DNA of 64,000 nt, from contig UQTA01000010.1 in NCBI GenBank assembly GCA_900543885.1, positions 1 to 64,000 on the forward strand, written 5' to 3'. Positions 8,656-16,548 of the stretch are shown here, piece after piece; position 1 is the stretch's first letter, and the number at the start of each line of letters is the position of its first letter. The notes beneath the pieces are model-generated. The model was not told the origin of the DNA. It made no database searches and worked only from the letters and a program-made list of their open reading frames with translations. The stretch is from an uncultured Clostridium sp. (GTDB lineage: Bacteria > Bacillota > Clostridia > Lachnospirales > Lachnospiraceae). A program made the position numbers and the translations under genes.

Positions 8656-9522
8656 ATGTTAAAGAAAATTGGATTTATCGGTGTTGGGATCATGGGGAAA
8701 TCTATGGTGCGCAATCTGATGAAGGCTGGTTATGAGGTTTCTATTTATACCAGAACCAAATCAAAGGTGGAAGATGTGATCGCAGAGGGAGCTGTATGGT
8801 GCGATACAGTGGCAGAGTGCTCTAAGGGCCGTGATGTGATCATTACTATTGTTGGTTATCCAAAGGATGTAGAAGAAGTATACTTCGGGGAAAATGGCAT
8901 TCTTGAAAATGCAGATAAAGGCACCTATGTGATCGATATGACTACTACAAGCCCAAAACTGGATCAGCAGATCTATGAAGAGGCAAAGAAACGGGGGCTG
9001 CACGGCCTTGATGCCCCTGTAACCGGCGGAGACAGCGGTGCAAAGGCTGGAACATTAACCATTTTAGTGGGCGGCGATAAAGAGGACTTTGATACCTGTC
9101 TGCCTGTATTTGAGGCAATGGGAAAGGCCATCAACTATGAAGGAAAATCCGGAAACGGACAGCACACCAAGATGTGCAACCAGATTGCGATCGCCGGTGC
9201 TCTGGCTGGTGCATGTGAGGCTATGGTCTATGCAAAGAATGCAGGACTGGATGTAGATGTAATGCTAAAATCCATCTCTACCGGTGCGGCAGGAAGTGCC
9301 CAGATGAATAATGTGGCTTCCAAGGCAGCAAAAGATGATTATGCTCCAGGTTTCTTCTTAAAGCACTTTATCAAGGACATGAGCCTGGCAGATGAGGAAG
9401 CATCTGAAAGAGGAACAAAATTAGATGTTTTGGAAGATGTACTTGGTATTTGTAAAAAACTGGAAGAAGAAGGAATGGGCGATTTGGGAACCCAGGCGTT
9501 GATCAAACATTATAAGTGGTAA
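8656..9522 (+). CDS. NAD(P)-dependent beta-hydroxyacid dehydrogenase (tartronate semialdehyde reductase type)
   Basis: A 288-residue enzyme of the 3-hydroxyisobutyrate dehydrogenase/2-hydroxy-3-oxopropionate reductase family. The N-terminal Rossmann motif is GFIGVGIMGKSM. The family substrate motif is seen as LDAPVTGGDSGAKAGTL, and the catalytic lysine lies in GNGQHTKMCNQ. The all-helical C-terminal domain is complete. The start at 8656 is set by AAAGGGG 7 bases upstream. It interrupts the expected order between the kinase and holB. The substrate could be tartronate semialdehyde, a short hydroxyacid or a similar compound. Confidence 0.85.
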   Translation: MLKKIGFIGVGIMGKSMVRNLMKAGYEVSIYTRTKSKVEDVIAEGAVWCDTVAECSKGRDVIITIVGYPKDVEEVYFGENGILENADKGTYVIDMTTTSPKLDQQIYEEAKKRGLHGLDAPVTGGDSGAKAGTLTILVGGDKEDFDTCLPVFEAMGKAINYEGKSGNGQHTKMCNQIAIAGALAGACEAMVYAKNAGLDVDVMLKSISTGAAGSAQMNNVASKAAKDDYAPGFFLKHFIKDMSLADEEASERGTKLDVLEDVLGICKKLEEEGMGDLGTQALIKHYKW

Positions 9523-9730
9523 AAATTCCCTGGCATATGCAGGATGAAAAAGAAATATAACTGAAAAGTGGTTATAAAGGAAAACAGAATTGCTGTAAAT
9601 AAACATGAAGCCTTTTGCTGTGTTTGTGATACTGTGGTTCTGTTTTTTTATTCCTTTCGGACGGGTGAGTATAACCAATAAAATATGTACAATATACACA
9701 TATAAATACAAAATACGACATAAAAACTAT

Positions 9731-9800
9731 ACAAAAGTTCAGAATAACACAACAAAAGTTAGAATAACAAATGGAAAAATGCATAATAAAAATATATAAT
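9731..9800 (+). promoter_or_regulatory. direct-repeat operator and promoter of the binding-protein gene
   Basis: Two near-identical repeats, ACAAAAGTTCAGAATAACA (9731-9749) and ACAAAAGTTAGAATAACA (9752-9769), lie 21 bp apart. The second ends 3 bp before a -35-like TGGAAA (9772-9777), which is 17 bp from a perfect TATAAT (9795-9800). This is the placement expected for an AraC-type activator, and one is encoded at 18180. The rest of 9523-9730 is AT-rich and shows no gene. Confidence 0.6.
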
Positions 9801-9810
9801 AACATCATCA

Positions 9811-9902
9811 GGAGTGAAAAGCTCCAGAGAACGTGAAAAGCAGTTTTAAACTGCAAAATTTATTTCCGGCCTGACCGGGAAAGGTGTACCAGAAGGGTAC
9901 AT
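9811..9902 (+). promoter_or_regulatory. structured 5' leader with four successive hairpins
   Basis: Four short stem-loops follow one another between the predicted transcription start (about 9807) and the start codon: GGAGT/GCTCC (9811-9825), GCAGTTT/AAACTGC (9840-9854), TTTCCGG/CCGGGAAA (9863-9882) and GTACC/GGTAC (9886-9900). They stop just before the ribosome site. They may stabilise the mRNA of the abundant binding protein or act as a control element; no known riboswitch is recognised. Confidence 0.5.
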
Positions 9903-9920
9903 AGAAAAGGAGAGGTGTAT

Positions 9921-11048
9921 ATGAAGAAAAGATTTGCAGCAGCGTCACTGGCAGCCATGATGGTACTGAGTATGACCGCATGCGGAGGCGGAAACACAGC
10001 TACTACCGCTGCACCGGCAGAGACAAAGGCAGAGGAAACAACAGCAGCAGAAGCCAAGGAAGAGTCAAATGAAGAAGCAAAAGGATCTGAGGCAGCAGCA
10101 GAGAAAGCCCCGGAAGATTACTCCGGTACTGTAGTTGTATATTCTCCTCATGATGCAGATCCATTAAATGCAGGCGTAAACCTGTTTATGGAGAAATATC
10201 CGAATGTTAAGGTAGAAGTAGTTGCAGCCGGAACCGGCGAGCTTTGCAACCGTATTGCAGCTGAATCTGCTAACCCGATCGCTGATGTGCTTTGGGGCGG
10301 CGGCGCTGACTCCCTGGCAGCATTTAAAGATTACTTTGCACCATATGTTTGTGCAAATGATGATGTAATTGCAGAAGAGTACAAAGATCCGGATGATAAG
10401 TGGATCGGTGAAAGCCCACTGCCAATGGTACTGTTCTACAATAAGGAACTGATCGAAAAAGACGGAATGGACATTCCTGAAACCTGGGAAGACCTGACAA
10501 AGCCTGAGTGGAAAGGCAAGATTGCATACTGCCTGCCATCTAAATCCGGTTCTGCTTATACCCAGTTATGTACTATGATCCTTGGACATGGCGGCAAGGA
10601 AGACGGATGGGATTTCATTAAGAAACTGTATGACAACCTGGATGGAAAGATCGTTGACTCTTCCGGTAAGTGCCATAAGATGGTAGCTGATGGAGAGTTC
10701 TATGTAGGACTTACACTTGAAAAAGCAGCTGTTCAGTATAAGGATGATCCGACCGTTGGATTTGTATATCCAAAGGATGGAACCAGTGCAGTTCCTGATG
10801 GTGTAGCTCTTGTTAAGGGATGCCCGAATGAAGAAAACGCAAAACTGTTCATTGACTTTGTAACTTCCAAAGAGTGCCAGACAGAGCAGAGTGAAAACTG
10901 GGGACGCCGTCCTGTAAGAAGTGATATGGACGTTGCAGAGGGACTGGCAAAACTGAGCGACCTGGTATTAGTTGACTATGATTTTGACTGGGCTGCAAAT
11001 GAAAAAGAGTCCATTATTGAACACTTTAATGATATTATGGTGGATTAA
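9921..11048 (+). CDS. ABC transporter substrate-binding lipoprotein (FbpA/AfuA superfamily)
   Basis: A 375-residue lipoprotein. A signal peptide with lipobox MTAC (Cys at about 23) is followed by an Ala/Glu/Thr-rich linker and a type II periplasmic-binding fold. PIADVLWGGGADSLAAF and IPETWEDLTKPEWKGKI are typical of the iron(III)/phosphonate/sugar-phosphate binding group. There is no tandem Tyr pair of the kind that binds iron in FbpA, so ferric iron is not favoured. AfuA-type members of this group bind hexose phosphates. AAGGAGAGG lies 6 bases before the ATG. It is separated from its ATPase gene by a terminator, which would give more binding protein than transporter. Confidence 0.88.
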   Translation: MKKRFAAASLAAMMVLSMTACGGGNTATTAAPAETKAEETTAAEAKEESNEEAKGSEAAAEKAPEDYSGTVVVYSPHDADPLNAGVNLFMEKYPNVKVEVVAAGTGELCNRIAAESANPIADVLWGGGADSLAAFKDYFAPYVCANDDVIAEEYKDPDDKWIGESPLPMVLFYNKELIEKDGMDIPETWEDLTKPEWKGKIAYCLPSKSGSAYTQLCTMILGHGGKEDGWDFIKKLYDNLDGKIVDSSGKCHKMVADGEFYVGLTLEKAAVQYKDDPTVGFVYPKDGTSAVPDGVALVKGCPNEENAKLFIDFVTSKECQTEQSENWGRRPVRSDMDVAEGLAKLSDLVLVDYDFDWAANEKESIIEHFNDIMVD

Positions 11049-11107
11049 TTTTACTGAATCTGACGGATTGAAACGTAAGTGAAAATGTAACACAAAAAGA
11101 ATAGCAG

Positions 11108-11144
11108 AAAGACTGCCTGGCCCTGGCGGGCGGGCAGTCTTTTT
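11108..11144 (+). terminator. terminator/attenuator between binding-protein and ATPase genes
   Basis: A strong GC-rich hairpin, AAAGACTGCC with GGCAGTCTTT, is followed by T residues. It lies 60 bases after the lipoprotein stop. Partial read-through would set a high ratio of binding protein to membrane components. Confidence 0.88.
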
Positions 11145-11189
11145 AGTCTAAGGGAAATATATGGGGGACAAAAAGGAGGATCAGATTTT

Positions 11190-12269
11190 ATGAGTCATGC
11201 AGTGATCATTAAAAATGCCGTGAAGAAATACGGTGATTTTACAGCATTAAACGGAGTGAGCCTGGATATTAAACAGGGAGAGTTCTTTACTCTTTTAGGA
11301 CCGTCAGGATGCGGAAAAACAACGCTTCTGCGTATGATCGCAGGATTTAATACAGTAGATGGAGGCGAGATCTGTTTTGATGACCGGGTGATCAACAATC
11401 TGGAGGCGCATAAGAGAGATATCGGTATGGTTTTCCAGAATTATGCGATCTTCCCTCATCTGACAGTGGCTGAGAACGTAGCATATGGCCTGAAAGCCAA
11501 GAAATGCCCGAAGGATCAGATACCAGGAAAAGTGGAAGAGGCACTGGAGTTAGTGCAGATCGGCAAATTAAAGGACAGAAAGCCTAATGAGCTTTCCGGC
11601 GGACAGCAGCAGCGAGTAGCGCTGGCAAGAGCCTTTGTTATTGAACCGGGTGTACTGTTAATGGATGAACCTCTTTCTAATCTGGATGCAAAGCTGCGTG
11701 TACAGATGAGAACCGTTATTAAGAAGCTGCAGCGCCGTCTGGGAATCACCACTATTTATGTAACTCATGACCAGGAGGAAGCGCTGGCTATCTCCGACCG
11801 CATTGCTGTTATGAAGGAAGGAAATATCATGCAGGTGGGAACTCCGGAAGAAATCTATAAGAAGCCGGAAAACACCTTTGTAGCTGGATTTATCGGTGTT
11901 TCCAACTTTGTAGAATGTGATGTTAAGGGGGATGACCCGAAACAGGCAGTGCTGGATATTAAGGGTGAATGCAAGATCACCTGTACATTAAAAAAGCCAT
12001 TTAGCGGCAAAGGTATTATTTCTGCAAGACCGGAGCAGCTGTTCTTTGATGATAAAGAAGGACTGCCGGGAACCATTACCATATCCACTTTCTTAGGTGA
12101 CTTTATTGAGTATGAGATCCTGTTGGATAATGGTCAGACTGTACAGTTAAATGAGTATACAAAGGATGTCCATGAATTAAGACCAGACGGTGAAAAAGTA
12201 AAAGTAAACTTTGATATCCGCGCCGTAGGTGTATACGATGCGGCAACCCAGGAGGTGATCTCATGGTAG
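11190..12269 (+). CDS. ABC transporter ATP-binding protein (PotA/FbpC type)
   Basis: A 359-residue ATPase. Walker A is GPSGCGKTT (about 38-46), the Q-loop is VFQNYAIFPHLT, the signature is LSGGQQQR, Walker B is VLLMDEPLSNLD and the H-loop is YVTHDQEEA. A TOBE-type regulatory domain fills the last 110 residues. An AAGGAGG site precedes the ATG. Its last codons overlap the permease start by 7 bases. It drives the importer formed with the lipoprotein at 9921 and the permease at 12263. Motifs place it in the iron/spermidine/sugar-phosphate class, not the energy-coupling or exporter classes. Confidence 0.93.
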   Translation: MSHAVIIKNAVKKYGDFTALNGVSLDIKQGEFFTLLGPSGCGKTTLLRMIAGFNTVDGGEICFDDRVINNLEAHKRDIGMVFQNYAIFPHLTVAENVAYGLKAKKCPKDQIPGKVEEALELVQIGKLKDRKPNELSGGQQQRVALARAFVIEPGVLLMDEPLSNLDAKLRVQMRTVIKKLQRRLGITTIYVTHDQEEALAISDRIAVMKEGNIMQVGTPEEIYKKPENTFVAGFIGVSNFVECDVKGDDPKQAVLDIKGECKITCTLKKPFSGKGIISARPEQLFFDDKEGLPGTITISTFLGDFIEYEILLDNGQTVQLNEYTKDVHELRPDGEKVKVNFDIRAVGVYDAATQEVISW

Positions 12270-13915
12270 GTTCCGGAAAGAAGTTAGACTTCTGGTTCTG
12301 GGTGAAAGTGGCAGTTGTGGGATTTATGCTGGTGTTTCTGATCTATCCCTTCTGTACATTGATCACCCGAAGCTTTTTTTCAACCAAGGTAGATGGTTTT
12401 ACTTTTGAGAATTACATAAGATTTTTTACTAAGAAATATTATTACTCAGCACTTGGAAGAAGTATTTTCGTGTCTGTGGTCACTACGATCACAACATTGA
12501 TCGTAGGCGTTCCTATTGCCTATGTGATGTCACGTTATAATGTATGGGGCAAGCAGTTTATCCATATTTTTATCATCATGAGCCTTATGAGTCCGCCATT
12601 TATCGGTGCGTACAGCTGGATCATGCTCTTTGGACGTTCTGGCCTGGTGACAAATATGTTTTCCCAGTTTGGGATCCATCTTCCAAGTATTTACGGAAAA
12701 CTGGGTATTATACTGGTGTTTACATTTAAATTGTTCCCTTATGTGTATCTGTATACTTCCGGTGCTATGGGAAGCATTGATTCCAGTCTGGAGGAAGCAG
12801 CAGAAAACCTGGGAAGCAACAAACTTCGCAGACTTTGGACCATCACTTTGCCGGTTGTTCTTCCATCTATTGCAGCAGGCGCGATCATGGTATTTATGAC
12901 CAGTCTGGCAGACTTTGGAACCCCAATGCTGATCGGCGAAGGCTATATGGTACTTCCGGTTCTTGTATACAATGAATACATGAGTGAGATCGGCGGAAAC
13001 GCTCACCTGGCAAGTGCTCTTTCCGTTGTAGTTGTATTCTGTTCTACTACCGTTCTTTTAGTGCAGAAACATTTTGTTACAAAGAAGAATTACGTAATGA
13101 CAGCTATGCGTCCGCCAAAGGAAGAACAGCTTCACGGAGTAAAACGCTTCCTGGCGACCTTCCCGGTTATGCTGATCACATTTATTGGTATCCTTCCTCA
13201 GATCGTGGTTATTGTCAGCAGCTTTATCAAGAGTGACTTTACAGGATTTAAGAAGGGCTTCAGCCTGGGAAGCTATATTACGATCTTCAACCGTTTGTGG
13301 ACCAATATCCGCAACACCTTTGTATTTTCAACGATCGCTATTGTATTTATCATTATCATCGGTATGCTGATCTCTTATATCGTTGTGCGTCAGAAGGGAT
13401 TTGCAGGTCAGTTAATGGATCTTCTGATCATGTTCCCATTTGTTATCCCGGGAGCTGTTCTTGGTATCAGCCTGATCGTGGCATTTAACAAAGAACCGGT
13501 GATCCTTACAGGAACAGCAGTGATCATGATCATCGCTTTTGTTGTACGAAAACTGCCGTATACCGTCCGTTCCGGCAGTGCCTTTTTACAGCAGATGGAT
13601 CCAAGTGTAGAAGAAGCATCCATCAGTCTTGGAGTATCACCGATGCAGACGTTTATCAAGGTAACAGCAAGACTTATGGCACCGGGTGTATTGTCCGGCG
13701 CGATCTTAAGCTGGATCACCTGTATCAATGAGCTGTCTTCCAGCGTTATGCTCTACGGAGGTAAAACAAGTACGATTTCTGTAGCTATTTATACAGAGGT
13801 TGTAAGAAACAGCTTTGGTACAGCGGCTGCGCTGGCATCGATCCTGACCGTAAGTACGGTTATTTCACTTCTTATCTTCCTGAAGGTAAGTAAGGGCAAA
13901 GTATCTATCGTTTAA
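12263..13915 (+). CDS. ABC transporter permease, two fused permease domains (FbpB/AfuB type)
   Basis: A 550-residue membrane protein with about 12 hydrophobic segments and two copies of the inner-membrane ABC loop: EEAAENLGSNKLRRLWTITL near residue 175 and EEASISLGVSPMQTFIKVTA near 455. Each copy would bind one ATPase subunit, so a single polypeptide replaces the usual permease dimer, as in FbpB and AfuB. The start overlaps the ATPase gene, so translation is coupled. Its substrate is set by the lipoprotein at 9921. Confidence 0.92.
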   Translation: MVGSGKKLDFWFWVKVAVVGFMLVFLIYPFCTLITRSFFSTKVDGFTFENYIRFFTKKYYYSALGRSIFVSVVTTITTLIVGVPIAYVMSRYNVWGKQFIHIFIIMSLMSPPFIGAYSWIMLFGRSGLVTNMFSQFGIHLPSIYGKLGIILVFTFKLFPYVYLYTSGAMGSIDSSLEEAAENLGSNKLRRLWTITLPVVLPSIAAGAIMVFMTSLADFGTPMLIGEGYMVLPVLVYNEYMSEIGGNAHLASALSVVVVFCSTTVLLVQKHFVTKKNYVMTAMRPPKEEQLHGVKRFLATFPVMLITFIGILPQIVVIVSSFIKSDFTGFKKGFSLGSYITIFNRLWTNIRNTFVFSTIAIVFIIIIGMLISYIVVRQKGFAGQLMDLLIMFPFVIPGAVLGISLIVAFNKEPVILTGTAVIMIIAFVVRKLPYTVRSGSAFLQQMDPSVEEASISLGVSPMQTFIKVTARLMAPGVLSGAILSWITCINELSSSVMLYGGKTSTISVAIYTEVVRNSFGTAAALASILTVSTVISLLIFLKVSKGKVSIV

Positions 13916-13986
13916 CCAAATCAAGAAAGTGAGCAAGTAGCGAAAGCGGATTGCGAATAGCATTTGGTACAGGAGGAATAAACAAA

Positions 13987-15426
13987 ATGGTAAAATTTGG
14001 AACTGGTGGATGGCGTGCGATTATCGGAGAAGAGTTTACCAAAGAGAATATACAGAAACTGGCACTGGCAATGTGCCTGAAAATGAAAGCTGAGCATAAG
14101 GATACAAAAAGTGTGGTCATCGGTTATGACCGCCGTTTCCTTTCAAAAGAGGCTGTGATCTGGGCGTGTCAGATCCTTGGAAAGGAAGGGATCCATGTGC
14201 AGTTTGTTAACCGCAGTGCGCCGACACCGCTTTTAATGTTTTATGTGATGAAACATGAGCTGGATTACGGAATGATGGTAACTGCCAGTCATAACCCGGC
14301 GATCTACAATGGCATCAAGGTGTTTACATATGGCGGAAGGGATGCAGACGAGCTTCAGACAAAGGACATTGAAAAATGGCTTCTGGAAGCGGAAAAACTG
14401 TATGCACCATGCCATGAAGAAGATGGGCAGATGCCGCCGCCATCTTATACAGAGCTGGTGAAAAAAGGAATCGTAGAAGAGATAAATCCGATGAATGAGT
14501 ATCTGGATAATATCTTATCTGTGATCAATGTAGATGCCATTAGAAAGAGAGATCTGAGAGTGGCAGTTGATCCTATGTATGGCGTCAGTCTGACAGCTTT
14601 GAGCACGATCCTGTCAGTTGCAAGATGTACGGTAGAAACCATCAATGCCCAGCATGATACACTGTTTGGAGGCAAAATGCCGGCACCTGCAGAGGATACC
14701 CTTAAAAATCTGCAAAACTATGTGTTGGATCGTTACTGTGATATTGGTATTGCAACGGACGGTGATGCGGACCGTTTAGGCGTTATTGATGATAAGGGAC
14801 ATTATCTTCACGCAAACCAGATCCTTGTTATGCTGTATTATTATCTGCTGAAATATAAAGGCTGGAGAGGTGATGCTGTACGAAACCTGGCAACCACCCA
14901 TATGCTGGACAAGGTGGCAGAAAGCTTTGGACAGAAATGTTATGAAGTACCGGTAGGTTTTAAGTATATTTCCGCAAAGATGCAGGAGACCGATGCGATC
15001 ATTGGCGGTGAATCTTCCGGCGGTCTGACTGTAAAAGGCCATATCCATGGAAAAGACGGTATTTACGCAGCCAGTCTTTTAGTGGAAATGATCGCTGTAA
15101 CAGGAAAGAGCCTTTCTGAGATCGTAAAGGATATTGAAGATCAGTACGGTGAAACGCATATGGAAGAGCGCAGCTATCGTTTTACAGCGGAGGAAAAGGT
15201 ACGCATCCAGAAAGTTCTGTTAGAAGACCAGAAACTGCCGCAGCTGCCTTTTGAGGTATCACGGGTTTCTTATCAGGATGGCTGTAAGGTCTACTTTAAA
15301 AATGGCGGCTGGGTAAGCGCAAGATTTTCCGGTACAGAGCCTCTGCTTCGTATTTTCTGCGAAATGGAAAAAGAGGAAGATGCAGTTCGTGCCTGCGTGG
15401 TGTTTGAGAAGTTTTTAGGGTTGTAA
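13987..15426 (+). CDS. phosphohexomutase (phosphoglucomutase/phosphomannomutase family)
   Basis: A 479-residue alpha-D-phosphohexomutase. The catalytic serine is S101 in TASHNPAIYNG. The metal loop DGDADRLG, sugar loop GGESSGG and phosphate loop RFSGTEPLLRIF are all present, so it should be active. AGGAGG lies about 9 bases before the ATG at 13987; an in-frame TTG at 13951 is less likely. It sits between the permease gene and the sensor genes, apparently in one operon. This suggests that the imported compound, or its first product, is a phosphorylated hexose. Confidence 0.88.
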   Translation: MVKFGTGGWRAIIGEEFTKENIQKLALAMCLKMKAEHKDTKSVVIGYDRRFLSKEAVIWACQILGKEGIHVQFVNRSAPTPLLMFYVMKHELDYGMMVTASHNPAIYNGIKVFTYGGRDADELQTKDIEKWLLEAEKLYAPCHEEDGQMPPPSYTELVKKGIVEEINPMNEYLDNILSVINVDAIRKRDLRVAVDPMYGVSLTALSTILSVARCTVETINAQHDTLFGGKMPAPAEDTLKNLQNYVLDRYCDIGIATDGDADRLGVIDDKGHYLHANQILVMLYYYLLKYKGWRGDAVRNLATTHMLDKVAESFGQKCYEVPVGFKYISAKMQETDAIIGGESSGGLTVKGHIHGKDGIYAASLLVEMIAVTGKSLSEIVKDIEDQYGETHMEERSYRFTAEEKVRIQKVLLEDQKLPQLPFEVSRVSYQDGCKVYFKNGGWVSARFSGTEPLLRIFCEMEKEEDAVRACVVFEKFLGL

Positions 15427-15486
15427 AACCGTGGAAATATGAGCTATAATGAAATGAGGAAAAACAAGTGCCACGGGGAAAGCAGC

Positions 15487-16548
15487 ATGCATACAGGAAA
15501 AGCAGACAAAACACATAAATTATTCAACAGGGAATGCAAAAAAGGGCGTTCCCTGTTCTTTTTATCTGCAGGATCTGCGGTTTTTCTTACTATTTTTGCA
15601 GGTCTTACAGGCTGTAGCCGGGCAGATACTTTGCCAGAACTGGAAGAATCGGAAAGCTGGGATCTGACTGTGTTTACAGCGCAGGAGCAGTCCGAATGGG
15701 CACCGGTGATCAAGGAATTTGAAGAGCGTACAGGCTGGAATGTAAAGGTGGAAACAGGATCTGCCAGGGAGATGCTTTTCCAATTGGAAAAAGAAGAGGC
15801 AGACTGGGACGTTGCATTTGGCGTCAGTGTGGATGCCCTGGAAGAGGGAAAAGAATACTGGCAGCCATATAAGGACACCTGGACCGGGTATTCGGCCATT
15901 TCTTTTGTTGTTTTATATAATACCAATGTAGTGACCTATAGAGAACTGCCCACCAGTTGGGACAGTTTATTAGAGCCAAGATGGGAAGGACGTGTAGCTA
16001 TGCCGGATCCCCTTAAGTCAGACATGGCTGCGGCTGTTTTGGCAGAGGCGGCAAAAAACAGTGAAAAAGAAGAGTTTCTGGATCTTTTAGCAGAAAACAT
16101 GCAGGATCAGATACCGGCAACTTTTAAAGAAGTAGAGCAGGGGATTTCTGACGGCCGTTATTCCATTGGTGTTGCATCAGAAGAGGCAGCTAAAGCGCTT
16201 TCGGCTGCAGGTCAGGATGTAGATTACATTTATCCTCAGGAGGGGGAACGCCTTTTTGAAGATGGGACAGCTATCCGGAAAGGAACCTGCAACACGGCTG
16301 CCGCAGAAGAATTTGTAACTTATACTACCTGTGAGGATGTAAAGTGGCTTTTACGCACCCAGCTTTTACGGCAGCCTGCAGATGATTCTGATGGAGAGAA
16401 AGATATACCTGGTGAAGAGCTGACCAAGAGATTTTCCAGGCAGCAGGAAGTTTTAAATATCTGGAAGATCATTATGGAAGAAAAGGGCAATACAGCAGGT
16501 GAACAGCAACAGAAAAAGGACAGAGAATCAGATGAAAATATTCAATAA
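15487..16548 (+). CDS. extracytoplasmic solute-binding lipoprotein linked to a sensor kinase
   Basis: A 353-residue lipoprotein with signal peptide and lipobox LTGC, then a binding-protein fold of the same broad group as the 9921 product (WDLTVFTAQEQSEWAPVIKE; PTSWDSLLEPRWEGRVAMPD). GGGGAA lies 6 bases before the ATG at 15487; ATGs at 15439 and 15454 are weaker. It overlaps the histidine kinase gene and has no transporter genes of its own downstream. By analogy with PgtC and similar three-component systems, it probably presents a ligand to the kinase and is not itself a transport component. That role is inference. Confidence 0.8.
   Translation: MHTGKADKTHKLFNRECKKGRSLFFLSAGSAVFLTIFAGLTGCSRADTLPELEESESWDLTVFTAQEQSEWAPVIKEFEERTGWNVKVETGSAREMLFQLEKEEADWDVAFGVSVDALEEGKEYWQPYKDTWTGYSAISFVVLYNTNVVTYRELPTSWDSLLEPRWEGRVAMPDPLKSDMAAAVLAEAAKNSEKEEFLDLLAENMQDQIPATFKEVEQGISDGRYSIGVASEEAAKALSAAGQDVDYIYPQEGERLFEDGTAIRKGTCNTAAAEEFVTYTTCEDVKWLLRTQLLRQPADDSDGEKDIPGEELTKRFSRQQEVLNIWKIIMEEKGNTAGEQQQKKDRESDENIQ

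Noticed and set aside
9605..9799. 64-codon plus-strand frame ahead of the binding-protein gene
   Set aside because: No ribosome site, low-complexity AT-rich translation, and it runs through the direct repeats and promoter.
9921..13915. Ferric-iron transporter reading of the ABC genes
   Set aside because: The binding protein lacks the tandem Tyr iron-binding signature, and the gene neighbours are a phosphohexomutase and a sugar-phosphate-type sensor trio. Iron is kept only as a weaker alternative.
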